From: JBIOHJ01 sp044448905
GTDB taxonomy: Bacteria; Bacteroidota; Bacteroidia; AKYH767-A; OLB10
Length of the DNA: 19,556 bases
Direction: 5' to 3'
Assembly: GCA_044448905.1 (NCBI GenBank)
Contig: JBIOHJ010000058.1
Span: 1-19,556, forward strand
The notes beneath the pieces were generated by a model. That model was not told where the DNA came from, ran no database searches, and saw nothing but the letters and a program-made list of their open reading frames with translations. Within the stretch, counting starts at the first letter, position 1, and every line of letters starts with the position of its first letter. Both the position numbers and the translations under genes were made by a program. Of the stretch, positions 6,267 through 13,960 are shown one piece after another.

Positions 6267-8417
6267 TTAATACACAATTATCTTCAGCGTTTTTAATTCT
6301 AAAGTGCCTGATAAGAGGCTGATAAAGTAAATTCCCCCTTCCATATCTTTTTTCTGAATCAAAATCTCGCCTTTGTTATTCTCAACTTCAATCCTTTTAA
6401 CTTCATTTCCCAGTACATCAAAAATTTTCAATGAAACATTCTTCAAACCAGGCTCTGTTAAGTTGTAATGAATAATTGTCTGTTCATTAAAAGGATTCGG
6501 TGATGCAAAAAAGTCAGCATCTGTTGTAAAACTATTTTCATTAACACCAAGAGCTGCGCAACCCGTTAAAGTTGCAAAGGCGTCAACCTTTCCGTAACCC
6601 CATGTATTGTTGGGTAAAGTCCCCCAAACATAAGAATCCGTATAAGCACATAAAGTAATTGCCTGCTTTGCCTGCAACCAGGTCGCATTCGGGTAACGCT
6701 GGAAATATAAAGCCGCAACTCCTGCAACAACAGGCGATGAAGTGGAAGTTCCGCCATCACGCATGTGCATGCAACCTTGTTTTGTAATTTTAAATATGCC
6801 CGGTGGGCTTGCAAGAACCATACAGGAGAGAGTAACTGTACCGGAAGCGGTAATTTCAGGTTTTAATCTTCCATCGCGTGTAGGTCCGCGGCTGGAATTG
6901 GCAGCGAGGTCATTGGGAGTGCCGCTTACAGTTGATGTAGTGCTGTCACACGCAAGATATGAGTTTTTATTCACGTAGTTTCCTACTGTTATCACTTTAT
7001 CACTGCATGTAAAGCTGCTTACAATATTTTGAGTGGTATCAGGCAACACATATTTTGTGATGTCAGGAAATTGTACCGGAGTTGGCAAGCCAATTGAAAT
7101 CATCTGGAAGCTCCATAAATCCATTGTACCGGTTCCGGTGGTCATAAGCCGGTAGTTATAGTTTGAAGTTGAATCGGCAATTACATAAAATATCATCGAA
7201 TATCTTCCTGCCTGTAAATATGCATAGCTCTGAACAAGCGCTAATCTTTGTCCAAGACTGTTTTTTAATGTATCAGTCTTAAGGATTCCAAGGTGAGAAG
7301 CAACCTGTGAGTAAGGCAACATTCCCCTGAATTGATAATTTGGCGAAATTAAATCGGCAGCAACCGTAAATTTCATTGAAGGAAAATTCGCCTGCGTAGC
7401 CCACATTTCCATATAAATGGGATTTGGACTTGATGAAAACCATGTAAAAGAAGTATCGGGCGAAGCCACTGTATGCTTTACGTGAATTCTCAAATCTCCG
7501 GCATTGCCTGCAGCGCAAACAACAGTTCTTCCGTTTTGAGCGGTAATTAAATTTTCAATCATCACTGCCTGCAAATCTTTCGCATCGTGCGAGCCATAAT
7601 AAGTTCCGGCACTAATGTTAATAACGCATGGCTTACCCATGCTGTCGGCTTTTGTAAAAATATATTCGACCGCATCAGCTATCGAGTTCAACCAGTCGTC
7701 ATCAGGTAAGTTCCAGTTTACACAAACTGTTATAATATCAGCTTTCGGAGCTGCTCCACCAAAATGATTTACCTGCAAACCGTTTCCGGTCGCCACCCCG
7801 GTTACATGTGTTCCATGCCCGAAATAATTATCAACATGAGCTGTAGCCTGCCCGTTATCAATGTTAAACGAATTGAATTCACGCCCGTACGTATATCCCT
7901 GCGGGGGATTACCGGTTAAATTATGATCCCATATAAATTTCACTCTTGTATTTCCACTTGAATCCTTGAAATCGCCATGTGTAAAATCAATTCCCGAATC
8001 AATTATTCCCATCACCACATTGTTGCCGTTATATCCCTGGGGCAACGGTGCAACTCCCGCATGTACGTCCACAATACGGTTTTTCACCACCATCGAATCA
8101 TTCAGCGGCTGCAGCTTCATATAATTATCTTCAATGCGAATTACATTAGGATCGGCAGCCAGCGTTTCCACTTTCGAAATGGGGAGAACAATTGCCGCAA
8201 CATCTCCTGCTGAATATTTAAAATTTCCGCCAAGATGATTAGTTAGCATCCGGATTACATTTACATCACCCTGCACAAATAATGCTGCCGGGCGATTTGG
8301 ATCAGTTGCCGAAATTATCTTTTTAACTAAAGTATAATTCAACTTGGTTGTTTCCTGCCCAAATAACATGGATACATTCAGTAATCCTGTCAGAATAAAC
8401 AAAAAATATTTTCTCAT
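6267..8417 (-). CDS. Secreted S8 (subtilisin-like) peptidase with T9SS sorting domain
   Basis: A Sec signal peptide (residues 1-20, ending MLFGQ) leads a 716-residue preproprotein. Residues 25-105 look like a propeptide. The catalytic triad is complete: Asp140 in IIDSGIDFTHGDF, His201 in YFGHGTHVTG, and Ser558 in GGTSTSSPVVAG; the oxyanion Asn is Asn305 in CAAGNAGD. The Asn-to-Ser distance is 253 residues against about 66 in subtilisin, so roughly 185 residues (about 308-490) are inserted. Their position and the preceding GSHDAKDL resemble CspA/B-like subtilases, which carry a jelly-roll insertion there (inference). Residues 637-716 are a type-A T9SS sorting domain, with SPNPFNEQT, KIFDVLGNEV and GGIYFISLLSG. 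The enzyme should therefore be exported through T9SS and act on extracellular protein. Start is the ATG at 8415-8417. Confidence 0.95.
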   Translation of the reverse strand: MRKYFLFILTGLLNVSMLFGQETTKLNYTLVKKIISATDPNRPAALFVQGDVNVIRMLTNHLGGNFKYSAGDVAAIVLPISKVETLAADPNVIRIEDNYMKLQPLNDSMVVKNRIVDVHAGVAPLPQGYNGNNVVMGIIDSGIDFTHGDFKDSSGNTRVKFIWDHNLTGNPPQGYTYGREFNSFNIDNGQATAHVDNYFGHGTHVTGVATGNGLQVNHFGGAAPKADIITVCVNWNLPDDDWLNSIADAVEYIFTKADSMGKPCVINISAGTYYGSHDAKDLQAVMIENLITAQNGRTVVCAAGNAGDLRIHVKHTVASPDTSFTWFSSSPNPIYMEMWATQANFPSMKFTVAADLISPNYQFRGMLPYSQVASHLGILKTDTLKNSLGQRLALVQSYAYLQAGRYSMIFYVIADSTSNYNYRLMTTGTGTMDLWSFQMISIGLPTPVQFPDITKYVLPDTTQNIVSSFTCSDKVITVGNYVNKNSYLACDSTTSTVSGTPNDLAANSSRGPTRDGRLKPEITASGTVTLSCMVLASPPGIFKITKQGCMHMRDGGTSTSSPVVAGVAALYFQRYPNATWLQAKQAITLCAYTDSYVWGTLPNNTWGYGKVDAFATLTGCAALGVNENSFTTDADFFASPNPFNEQTIIHYNLTEPGLKNVSLKIFDVLGNEVKRIEVENNKGEILIQKKDMEGGIYFISLLSGTLELKTLKIIVY

Positions 8418-8491
8418 GATTATTAAATTTTAACTATGTAAAGTTACTAATGTTATTTTTGAATTAATATGCGGAGTTTTAAGAATTCCAG

Positions 8492-8499
8492 TAAGTTTG
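8492..8499 (+). promoter_or_regulatory. Candidate -7 element (TAAGTTTG) upstream of ettA
   Basis: TAAGTTTG is an exact match to the Bacteroidota -7 consensus TAnnTTTG, in the 147-bp divergent gap between the S8 peptidase and ettA. It would give a 5' leader of about 60 bases. No TTTG -33 element lies at the usual spacing; the nearest is at 8458-8461, 30 bases away. Support is therefore partial. Confidence 0.3.
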
Positions 8500-8564
8500 T
8501 AAACATTATTTTTAACAAAAAGGTTACACTTTATTCATTAATTCCCTCAATCTGTAATTAGTTC

Positions 8565-10244
8565 ATGGCTGACGATAAAAAGATTATTTTCTCAATGGTT
8601 GGAGTAAGCAAGATATTCCCACCTCAAAAACAAGTTTTAAAAGACATTTACCTCTCCTTTTACTATGGTGCCAAAATCGGTATTCTCGGTTTAAACGGTT
8701 CCGGAAAGTCCACTTTGCTTAAAATAATTGCCGGTGTTGAAAAATCATTTAATGGTGAGGTAGTTTTTTCTCCCGGTTACGATGTGGGCTATTTGGAGCA
8801 GGAACCAAAATTAGATGACACCAAAACAGCTAAAGAAATTGTGATGGAAGGCGTGCAGCCAATTGTTGATATGCTGAAAGAATACGAAGAGGTAAACAAC
8901 AAATTTTCTGAACCTATGGACGATGATGCCATGAACAGGCTCATTGCACGGCAGGGCGAATTGATGGACCAGATTGAAGCTGCCGGAGCCTGGGAGCTGG
9001 ATAATAAAATTGAAGTGGCAATGGATGCATTGCGTTGTCCTGATCCCGATGTAAATGTGGCAAATCTTTCAGGTGGCGAACGCAGGCGGCTTGCTTTATG
9101 CCGGTTGCTATTGCAGCAGCCAAAAATATTATTGCTGGACGAACCCACTAACCATCTCGATGCCGAGTCAGTTGAATGGTTAGAGCAGCACCTGCAGCGT
9201 TACGAAGGAACTGTAATTGCCGTTACCCACGACCGTTATTTTCTCGACAACGTTGCCGGGTGGATTCTTGAGTTAGACCGTGGCGAAGGTATTCCCTGGA
9301 AAGGAAACTATTCTTCGTGGTTAGAGCAGAAATCAAAACGTTTGATACAGGAAGAAAAATCCGAATCAAAACGCCAGAAAACACTGGAACGCGAATTGGA
9401 ATGGGTGCGTATGGCGCCAAAAGCAAGGCGTGCAAAAGGCAAAGCCCGTTTGAATGCCTACGAATCTATGCTTAGTGAAGATGTAAAGCAAAAAGAAGAG
9501 AAGCTCGAAATATTTATTCCTAACGGTCCGCGGTTGGGAAATGAAGTTATCGAAGCCATTGACGTTTCAAAAGCTTTTGGCGAAAAACTTTTATATGAAA
9601 ATCTCAATTTCAAATTACCTCCTGCCGGGATCGTTGGCATCATCGGCCCTAACGGTGCGGGTAAGACTACGTTATTCCGTATGATTATGGGAACAGAAAA
9701 ATCCGACAGCGGAACTTTCAAAGTCGGTCCCACCGTTAAAATCGCTTACATTGATCAATCACATGCTTCCATTGATCCCAACAAAACCGTTTGGGAAGTC
9801 ATTTCGGGCGGGCATGAGTATATTGAAATGGAAAAGAAAATGCTCAACTCGCGCGCTTATGTAGCTCGTTTCAATTTCAGCGGTGCCGACCAAGGCAAAA
9901 AATGCGGTGTTCTTTCGGGTGGCGAGCGAAACCGTTTGCACCTTGCGCTTACTTTAAAATCAGAAGCCAATGTTTTGTTGCTTGACGAGCCTTCAAATGA
10001 TATTGACATAAATACGTTGCGTGCGCTGGAAGAAGCCCTCGAAAATTTTGCCGGTTGTGCCGTTATCATCAGCCACGACCGCTGGTTTTTAGACCGTGTT
10101 TGTACTCACATACTTGCTTTCGAAGGCGATTCGCAGGTATATTATTTTGAAGGAGGGTATTCGGAATATGAGGAGAATAAGAAAAAACGCCTTGGTGATG
10201 AGCAACCGCACCGGATAAGATATAAATCGCTTGTGAAAAATTAA
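8565..10244 (+). CDS. ettA: Energy-dependent translational throttle protein EttA (ABC-F)
   Basis: EttA is a soluble ABC-F ATPase that binds the ribosomal E site and gates entry into elongation according to ATP/ADP. The 559-residue length fits the family (about 555). The first ABC domain has Walker A GLNGSGKS (42-49), signature LSGGE (168-172) and Walker B ILLLDEPTNHLD. The arm insertion lies at about 95-140. The linker, which contacts P-site tRNA, is at about 240-315 with a basic KARRAKGKARLNAYE segment. The second domain has GPNGAGKT (361-368), LSGGE (450-454) and LLLDEPSNDID. There are no membrane segments. The start ATG at 8565 gives MADDKKIIFSMVGVSK, matching homologues. The stop is only 4 bases before the left repeat of the GxxExxY cassette. 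Confidence 0.95.
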   Translation: MADDKKIIFSMVGVSKIFPPQKQVLKDIYLSFYYGAKIGILGLNGSGKSTLLKIIAGVEKSFNGEVVFSPGYDVGYLEQEPKLDDTKTAKEIVMEGVQPIVDMLKEYEEVNNKFSEPMDDDAMNRLIARQGELMDQIEAAGAWELDNKIEVAMDALRCPDPDVNVANLSGGERRRLALCRLLLQQPKILLLDEPTNHLDAESVEWLEQHLQRYEGTVIAVTHDRYFLDNVAGWILELDRGEGIPWKGNYSSWLEQKSKRLIQEEKSESKRQKTLERELEWVRMAPKARRAKGKARLNAYESMLSEDVKQKEEKLEIFIPNGPRLGNEVIEAIDVSKAFGEKLLYENLNFKLPPAGIVGIIGPNGAGKTTLFRMIMGTEKSDSGTFKVGPTVKIAYIDQSHASIDPNKTVWEVISGGHEYIEMEKKMLNSRAYVARFNFSGADQGKKCGVLSGGERNRLHLALTLKSEANVLLLDEPSNDIDINTLRALEEALENFAGCAVIISHDRWFLDRVCTHILAFEGDSQVYYFEGGYSEYEENKKKRLGDEQPHRIRYKSLVKN

Positions 10245-10248
10245 CCTT

Positions 10249-10284
10249 ACCAACGAATAACGAATTTATTTCGAATTAACGAAT
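10249..10284. repeat. Left 36-bp inverted repeat of the GxxExxY cassette
   Basis: These 36 bases are the perfect reverse complement of 10715-10750. The match ends sharply on both sides: 10248/10751 and 10285/10714 do not pair. The arm contains four CGAAT units, at 10254, 10261, 10272 and 10280. It begins 4 bases after the ettA stop and ends 7 bases before the GxxExxY ATG. Confidence 0.95.
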
Positions 10285-10291
10285 TGGGAAA

Positions 10292-10723
10292 ATGAGTGCT
10301 ACTATTCTAAAAAGAGATGATTTAGTTTATCCGGAATTGAGTTTCAAATTGGTTGGTTATGCATTTGAAGTTTTTAATGAATTAGGATATGGTCATCATG
10401 AAAAGCATTATCAAAAAGCATTTGCCATTCTTTTAAAACAGAACAATCATATTTTTGAAGAACAGAAATATTACAACTTGAAATTTAAAGGAGAAATCAT
10501 CGGGAAATCATTTTTAGATTTTGAAATTGAAGATAAGGTAGTGGTTGAGTTAAAGAAAGATGCTTTGTTTTCAAACAAACGAATAGAACAAGTGTTGGAA
10601 TATTTGAAGGAGTCGGAAAAAAAATTGGCAATACTTATCAGTTTTTCATCACAAGGAGTAAAAAGTAAAAGATTAATAAATTTTGATGCGATTAAAAATG
10701 ATAGTGATAATCTTATTCGTTAA
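10292..10723 (+). CDS. GxxExxY protein (PD-(D/E)XK-fold family)
   Basis: The 143-residue product carries the defining GxxExxY motif as GHHEKHY (34-40). It is followed by FKGEIIGKSFLDFEI with Asp76, VVVELKK with Glu86 and Lys88, and Gln100 in the IEQVLEYLK helix. This Asp, ExK, Gln order is that of a PD-(D/E)XK nuclease core, and the later AILISFSS strand replaces the usual LINF. The family (TIGR04256 / PF13366-like) has no established function; nuclease activity is only inferred from the fold. The ATG is at 10292-10294, just inside the left inverted repeat, and the TAA at 10721-10723 lies within the right repeat. Base use is markedly AT-rich compared with ettA. An in-frame, motif-complete gene suggests it is still under selection. 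Confidence 0.88.
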   Translation: MSATILKRDDLVYPELSFKLVGYAFEVFNELGYGHHEKHYQKAFAILLKQNNHIFEEQKYYNLKFKGEIIGKSFLDFEIEDKVVVELKKDALFSNKRIEQVLEYLKESEKKLAILISFSSQGVKSKRLINFDAIKNDSDNLIR

Positions 10724-10750
10724 TTCGAAATAAATTCGTTATTCGTTGGT
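10715..10750. repeat. Right 36-bp inverted repeat of the GxxExxY cassette
   Basis: This is the perfect reverse complement of 10249-10284. It contains the GxxExxY stop codon and ends 6 bases before the hisS ATG, so it forms nearly all of the hisS upstream region. It has four ATTCG units, mirroring the left arm. Confidence 0.95.
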
Positions 10751-10756
10751 TATCTA

Positions 10757-12454
10757 ATGAAACCTTCCATCCCCAAAGGCACTCGAGATTTCTCACCCGT
10801 TGAAATGGTGAGGCGTAATTATATATTAGATACCATCCGCACCGTTTATCAGCGTTACGGCTACCAGCAAATTGAAACGCCCGCAATGGAAAACCTTTCC
10901 ACTTTAGAAGGAAAGTATGGTGATGAAGGGGATAAACTTCTATTTAGGGTTCTTGATTCTGGAGATTTTGTTGAGGAAATAAAAAAAAATCTTCTCAATA
11001 ATGAAAGAGTAGAAATAATTATTTATCAAATCTTCTATGATGCTCTTAAAAATGAGTTAGATAAACCTAATCTTGAGGATTTAAATACAACAATTAAATC
11101 ACTTTCTGATTTTATCATTGAAAAATCGAGGCACTTTGATTTTAAATCCGAGGAGATCGGATTTATTAGAAATTATCTTTTAGATGACAACAATTCCCTA
11201 GATTTAGGAAATGAGTTAGCTCGACCTATATTTTCAGGTGCAATCCATAAGAAATCTACAGAAAGTGATTTTAGGTTTTATTTTAAGCAATTTAAGAATA
11301 ACATAATAAAAAAAATTTACTTTTATCTAGATACCCAAAAATTTCGTTCTAGTGTTTCCGAAAAAGGTCTTCGTTATGACCTGACTGTTCCATTTGCCCG
11401 TTACGTTGTTATGCACCAAAACGAAATCACTTTTCCTTTTAAGCGTTACCAGATTCAACCCGTATGGAGAGCAGATCGTCCTCAGAAAGGACGCTACCGC
11501 GAGTTTTATCAATGCGATGCAGATGTGATTGGTTCTGATTCATTATTGAATGAAGTGGAAATGATCCAGATGATTGATGAGGTGTTTTCGAAACTTGGAA
11601 TTGGTGTAACAATTAAGGTTAATAACAGGAAGATTTTAAGTGCTATTGCAGATTTTATGAAGGAACCAGATAAAATTAATGAAATAACTGTTGCTTTAGA
11701 CAAGCTTGATAAGTTAGGTTTGGATAATGTAATAAAAGAGTTAAGAGAAAAAGGAATTGCAGAATATGGCATAACGAGTTTAAAAGCATTAATTGAGAAT
11801 CTCAAGCTAGAAAATAATCCATTGATTCTAGTTCAAAACATGGTTAGCTTTTATGATGAAGGAATAAAAGGAATTAATGAGATAAACAAAGTAATTTCCT
11901 ATTTTAAACAGGATTCTTTACACATATCTAAATTGGAAATTGATATAACATTAGCTCGTGGACTTAATTATTACACTGGCGCCATAATCGAAGTAAAAGT
12001 AAACGACTCTCGTTCTACTTTTACCGGCAGCCTTCTCGGTGGTGGCCGTTATGATGATTTAACAGGAATATTCGGTTTGTCTGATGTTAGCGGTGTAGGA
12101 ATTTCTTTTGGTGTGGATAGAATTTATGATGTGATGGAAGAAATGAAATTGTTTGATCAGCTAAATCTTCAATCATCCACAACACAAGTAATGTTTGTCA
12201 ACTTTGGTAAAGAAGAAGAAAAATATTGCTTAAAGTTGTTGCAGCAGGTTCGTGCTGCCGGAATCAATGCTGAGCTTTATCCCGAAGCAGCCAAAATGAA
12301 AAAGCAAATGAGCTATGCTGATGATAAAAAAATTCCGTTTGTTGTTTTAGTTGGAAGCGAAGAAATCAAGTCAGGCTTACTTAGTGTTAAAAACATGCAA
12401 AGCGGGGAACAGGAAAAAATTTCAGTTGGGGAGTTAATAAAAAAAATTACCTAG
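10757..12454 (+). CDS. hisS: Histidine--tRNA ligase with a large internal insertion
   Basis: HisRS charges tRNA-His with histidine in the cytoplasm. The N-terminus MKPSIPKGTRDFSPVEMVRR and motif 1 region (residues 25-60) are typical for Bacteroidota. Motif 2 lies at about 227-253 (RYQIQPVWRADRPQKGRYRE). The histidine-binding motifs are LARGLNYYTGA (399-409) with Arg401, and GGGRYDDL (428-435). Motif 3 is at about 446-460 with Arg455. The anticodon-binding domain spans about 473-565. The product is 565 residues against about 450-460 for relatives. The excess lies between SGDF (68-71) and SEKGLRYDL (201-209), normally joined by a short turn. All catalytic motifs are present, so the enzyme is probably active. 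It starts 6 bases after the cassette repeat and ends 3 bases before hutH. Confidence 0.93.
   Translation: MKPSIPKGTRDFSPVEMVRRNYILDTIRTVYQRYGYQQIETPAMENLSTLEGKYGDEGDKLLFRVLDSGDFVEEIKKNLLNNERVEIIIYQIFYDALKNELDKPNLEDLNTTIKSLSDFIIEKSRHFDFKSEEIGFIRNYLLDDNNSLDLGNELARPIFSGAIHKKSTESDFRFYFKQFKNNIIKKIYFYLDTQKFRSSVSEKGLRYDLTVPFARYVVMHQNEITFPFKRYQIQPVWRADRPQKGRYREFYQCDADVIGSDSLLNEVEMIQMIDEVFSKLGIGVTIKVNNRKILSAIADFMKEPDKINEITVALDKLDKLGLDNVIKELREKGIAEYGITSLKALIENLKLENNPLILVQNMVSFYDEGIKGINEINKVISYFKQDSLHISKLEIDITLARGLNYYTGAIIEVKVNDSRSTFTGSLLGGGRYDDLTGIFGLSDVSGVGISFGVDRIYDVMEEMKLFDQLNLQSSTTQVMFVNFGKEEEKYCLKLLQQVRAAGINAELYPEAAKMKKQMSYADDKKIPFVVLVGSEEIKSGLLSVKNMQSGEQEKISVGELIKKIT
10970..11341 (+). other. In-frame AT-rich insertion inside hisS
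   Basis: About 105-115 codons beyond the usual length lie in HisRS residues about 72-195. The encoded segment is rich in Ile, Asn, Lys, Phe and Asp, and looks mostly helical (for example IIIYQIFYDALKNEL and FKQFKNNIIKKIYFY). It has no intein splice residues: no Cys or Ser at a clear N-junction and no HN at the C-junction. It also lacks a LAGLIDADG motif. No known domain is recognised. Base composition is visibly more AT-rich than the start of hisS. I see no clear direct or inverted repeats at its edges. Confidence 0.75.
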
Positions 12455-12457
12455 ACG

Positions 12458-13960
12458 ATGCCTGTACACCAGATATCCTCCACACATATTGATTTCAATA
12501 AAATTAATGACATCATTAATTCAAATTCAAAGATTGAATTAAGCGATGAAGCAAAAAATAAAATTATCAGATGTCGTGAGTATCTTGATAAAAAACTTGA
12601 AGGAAATAAAACTCCCATTTACGGAATCAATACCGGCTTTGGTGCTTTGCATAATCATTCTATTGCTGAAAACGACCAGGAACAACTGCAAATAAATCTT
12701 GTCCGTTCCCATGCATGCGGTACAGGCGAAGAAGTTCCTCATGAAATTGTTAAGCTTATGCTCTTTTTAAAAATACAGGGATTGAGCTATGGAAATTCAG
12801 GAGTGCAATTAGAAACCATACAACGGCTGGTTGATTTTTACAACAATGATATTCTCCCTGTTATTTATCAGCAAGGCTCACTCGGTGCATCAGGAGATTT
12901 AGCTCCTCTTGCGCACTTAAGTTTACCATTGCTTGGTGAAGGCGAAGTTTTTTATAACGGAAAAAATCAAAAGACCGAATCTGTTTACAAAGAATTAAAG
13001 TGGAACCACATTCACCTTAAATCAAAAGAAGGTTTAGCATTACTGAATGGCACACAGTTCATGAATGCATATGGAACATGGGCAATTATGCAAGCACAAC
13101 ATCTTTCGGAAGTTGCTGATGTAATTGGCGCCATTTCACTTGATGCGTTTGACGGACGCATGGAACCTTTTCATCATCTCATTCAGCAAATAAGGCAGCA
13201 CCCGGGACAAATAGAAACCGCATTACATTTCCGTGAACTGTTAAAAGACAGCGCAATCAGCAAACAAAATAAAAAGCATGTGCAGGATCCGTATTCGTTT
13301 CGGTGCATTCCGCAGGTACATGGCGCTTCAAAAGATACCATCAATTATGCAGCACAGGTTTTCTTCAACGAAATAAATTCGGTTACTGACAATCCTACAA
13401 TATTTCCTGATGATGACTTAATTATTTCAGCAGGTAATTTTCACGGACAACCTTTGGCGTTAGCCATGGACTTTCTTGCTATTGCTCTTTCTGAACTTGG
13501 CAGCATCAGCGAACGGAGAACCTATCAGTTGATATCCGGTCAAAGAGATTTGCCTGAATTTTTAATTAAAGATGCAGGATTAAATTCCGGACTAATGATT
13601 CCGCAATATACTGCTGCTTCGTTGGTAAGCCAGAACAAACAATTGTGCACACCTGCTTCTGTTGACAGTATTGTTTCATCAAACGGACAGGAAGACCATG
13701 TAAGCATGGGAGCCAATGCTGCAACAAAACTTTACCAGGTGTTAAAAAATCTTGAAACCATTTTAGCAATTGAATTACTTACTGCAATTCAGGCATTGGA
13801 ATTCCGCAGACCATTAAAGACTTCAGTTAAACTTGAAAAAATAATTTCTGATTATCGTAAAGAAGTTCCTTTTATTAATCAAGACAGAACTCTTTTTGAG
13901 GATATTGAAAAATCAAAACAATTTATTCGCGGCTTAGTTACTGAAAGCGTATTGAATTAA
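12458..13960 (+). CDS. hutH: Histidine ammonia-lyase HutH
   Basis: HutH removes ammonia from L-histidine to give urocanate, the first step of histidine breakdown. The 500-residue length fits the family. The MIO cofactor triad Ala-Ser-Gly is at 144-146 in GSLGASGDLAPLAHL. The catalytic Tyr55 is in PIYGINTGFGAL and His85 is in SHACGTGEE, which favours histidine over tyrosine or phenylalanine lyases. The late motif SNGQEDHVSMGANA carries the conserved Glu. No hutU, hutI or hutG is in the window. It begins 3 bases after the hisS stop, so the two are very likely co-transcribed. Its last 27 bases overlap the end of the convergent DUF4159 gene. Confidence 0.94.
   Translation: MPVHQISSTHIDFNKINDIINSNSKIELSDEAKNKIIRCREYLDKKLEGNKTPIYGINTGFGALHNHSIAENDQEQLQINLVRSHACGTGEEVPHEIVKLMLFLKIQGLSYGNSGVQLETIQRLVDFYNNDILPVIYQQGSLGASGDLAPLAHLSLPLLGEGEVFYNGKNQKTESVYKELKWNHIHLKSKEGLALLNGTQFMNAYGTWAIMQAQHLSEVADVIGAISLDAFDGRMEPFHHLIQQIRQHPGQIETALHFRELLKDSAISKQNKKHVQDPYSFRCIPQVHGASKDTINYAAQVFFNEINSVTDNPTIFPDDDLIISAGNFHGQPLALAMDFLAIALSELGSISERRTYQLISGQRDLPEFLIKDAGLNSGLMIPQYTAASLVSQNKQLCTPASVDSIVSSNGQEDHVSMGANAATKLYQVLKNLETILAIELLTAIQALEFRRPLKTSVKLEKIISDYRKEVPFINQDRTLFEDIEKSKQFIRGLVTESVLN

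Larger units (their letters stand above)
10249..10750 (+). mobile_element. 502-bp inverted-repeat cassette carrying one GxxExxY gene
   Basis: A single small gene fills the space between two perfect 36-bp inverted repeats. The cassette fits between the ettA stop and the hisS start, with 4 and 6 bases left over. There is no transposase, no recombinase and no clear target-site duplication: the flanks end in CTT on the left and begin TAT on the right. If transcribed, the repeats can pair into a long stem with the gene in the loop, as in the intervening sequences of some bacterial 23S rRNA genes. That it is, or was, mobile is inference from the perfect ends and the position inside an otherwise tight gene cluster. 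Confidence 0.6.

Noticed and set aside
8789..9148. Ser-rich open frame antisense to ettA
   Set aside because: It is a shadow of the conserved ABC domain; its composition is that of a reversed coding frame.
10249..10750. The inverted repeats as a CRISPR or toxin-antitoxin locus
   Set aside because: There are only two arms in inverted orientation, no spacers, and a single gene with no partner.
10970..11341. The hisS insertion as an intein or homing endonuclease
   Set aside because: There are no splice-junction Cys/Ser or HN residues, no LAGLIDADG or HNH motif, and the size is below that of known mini-inteins.
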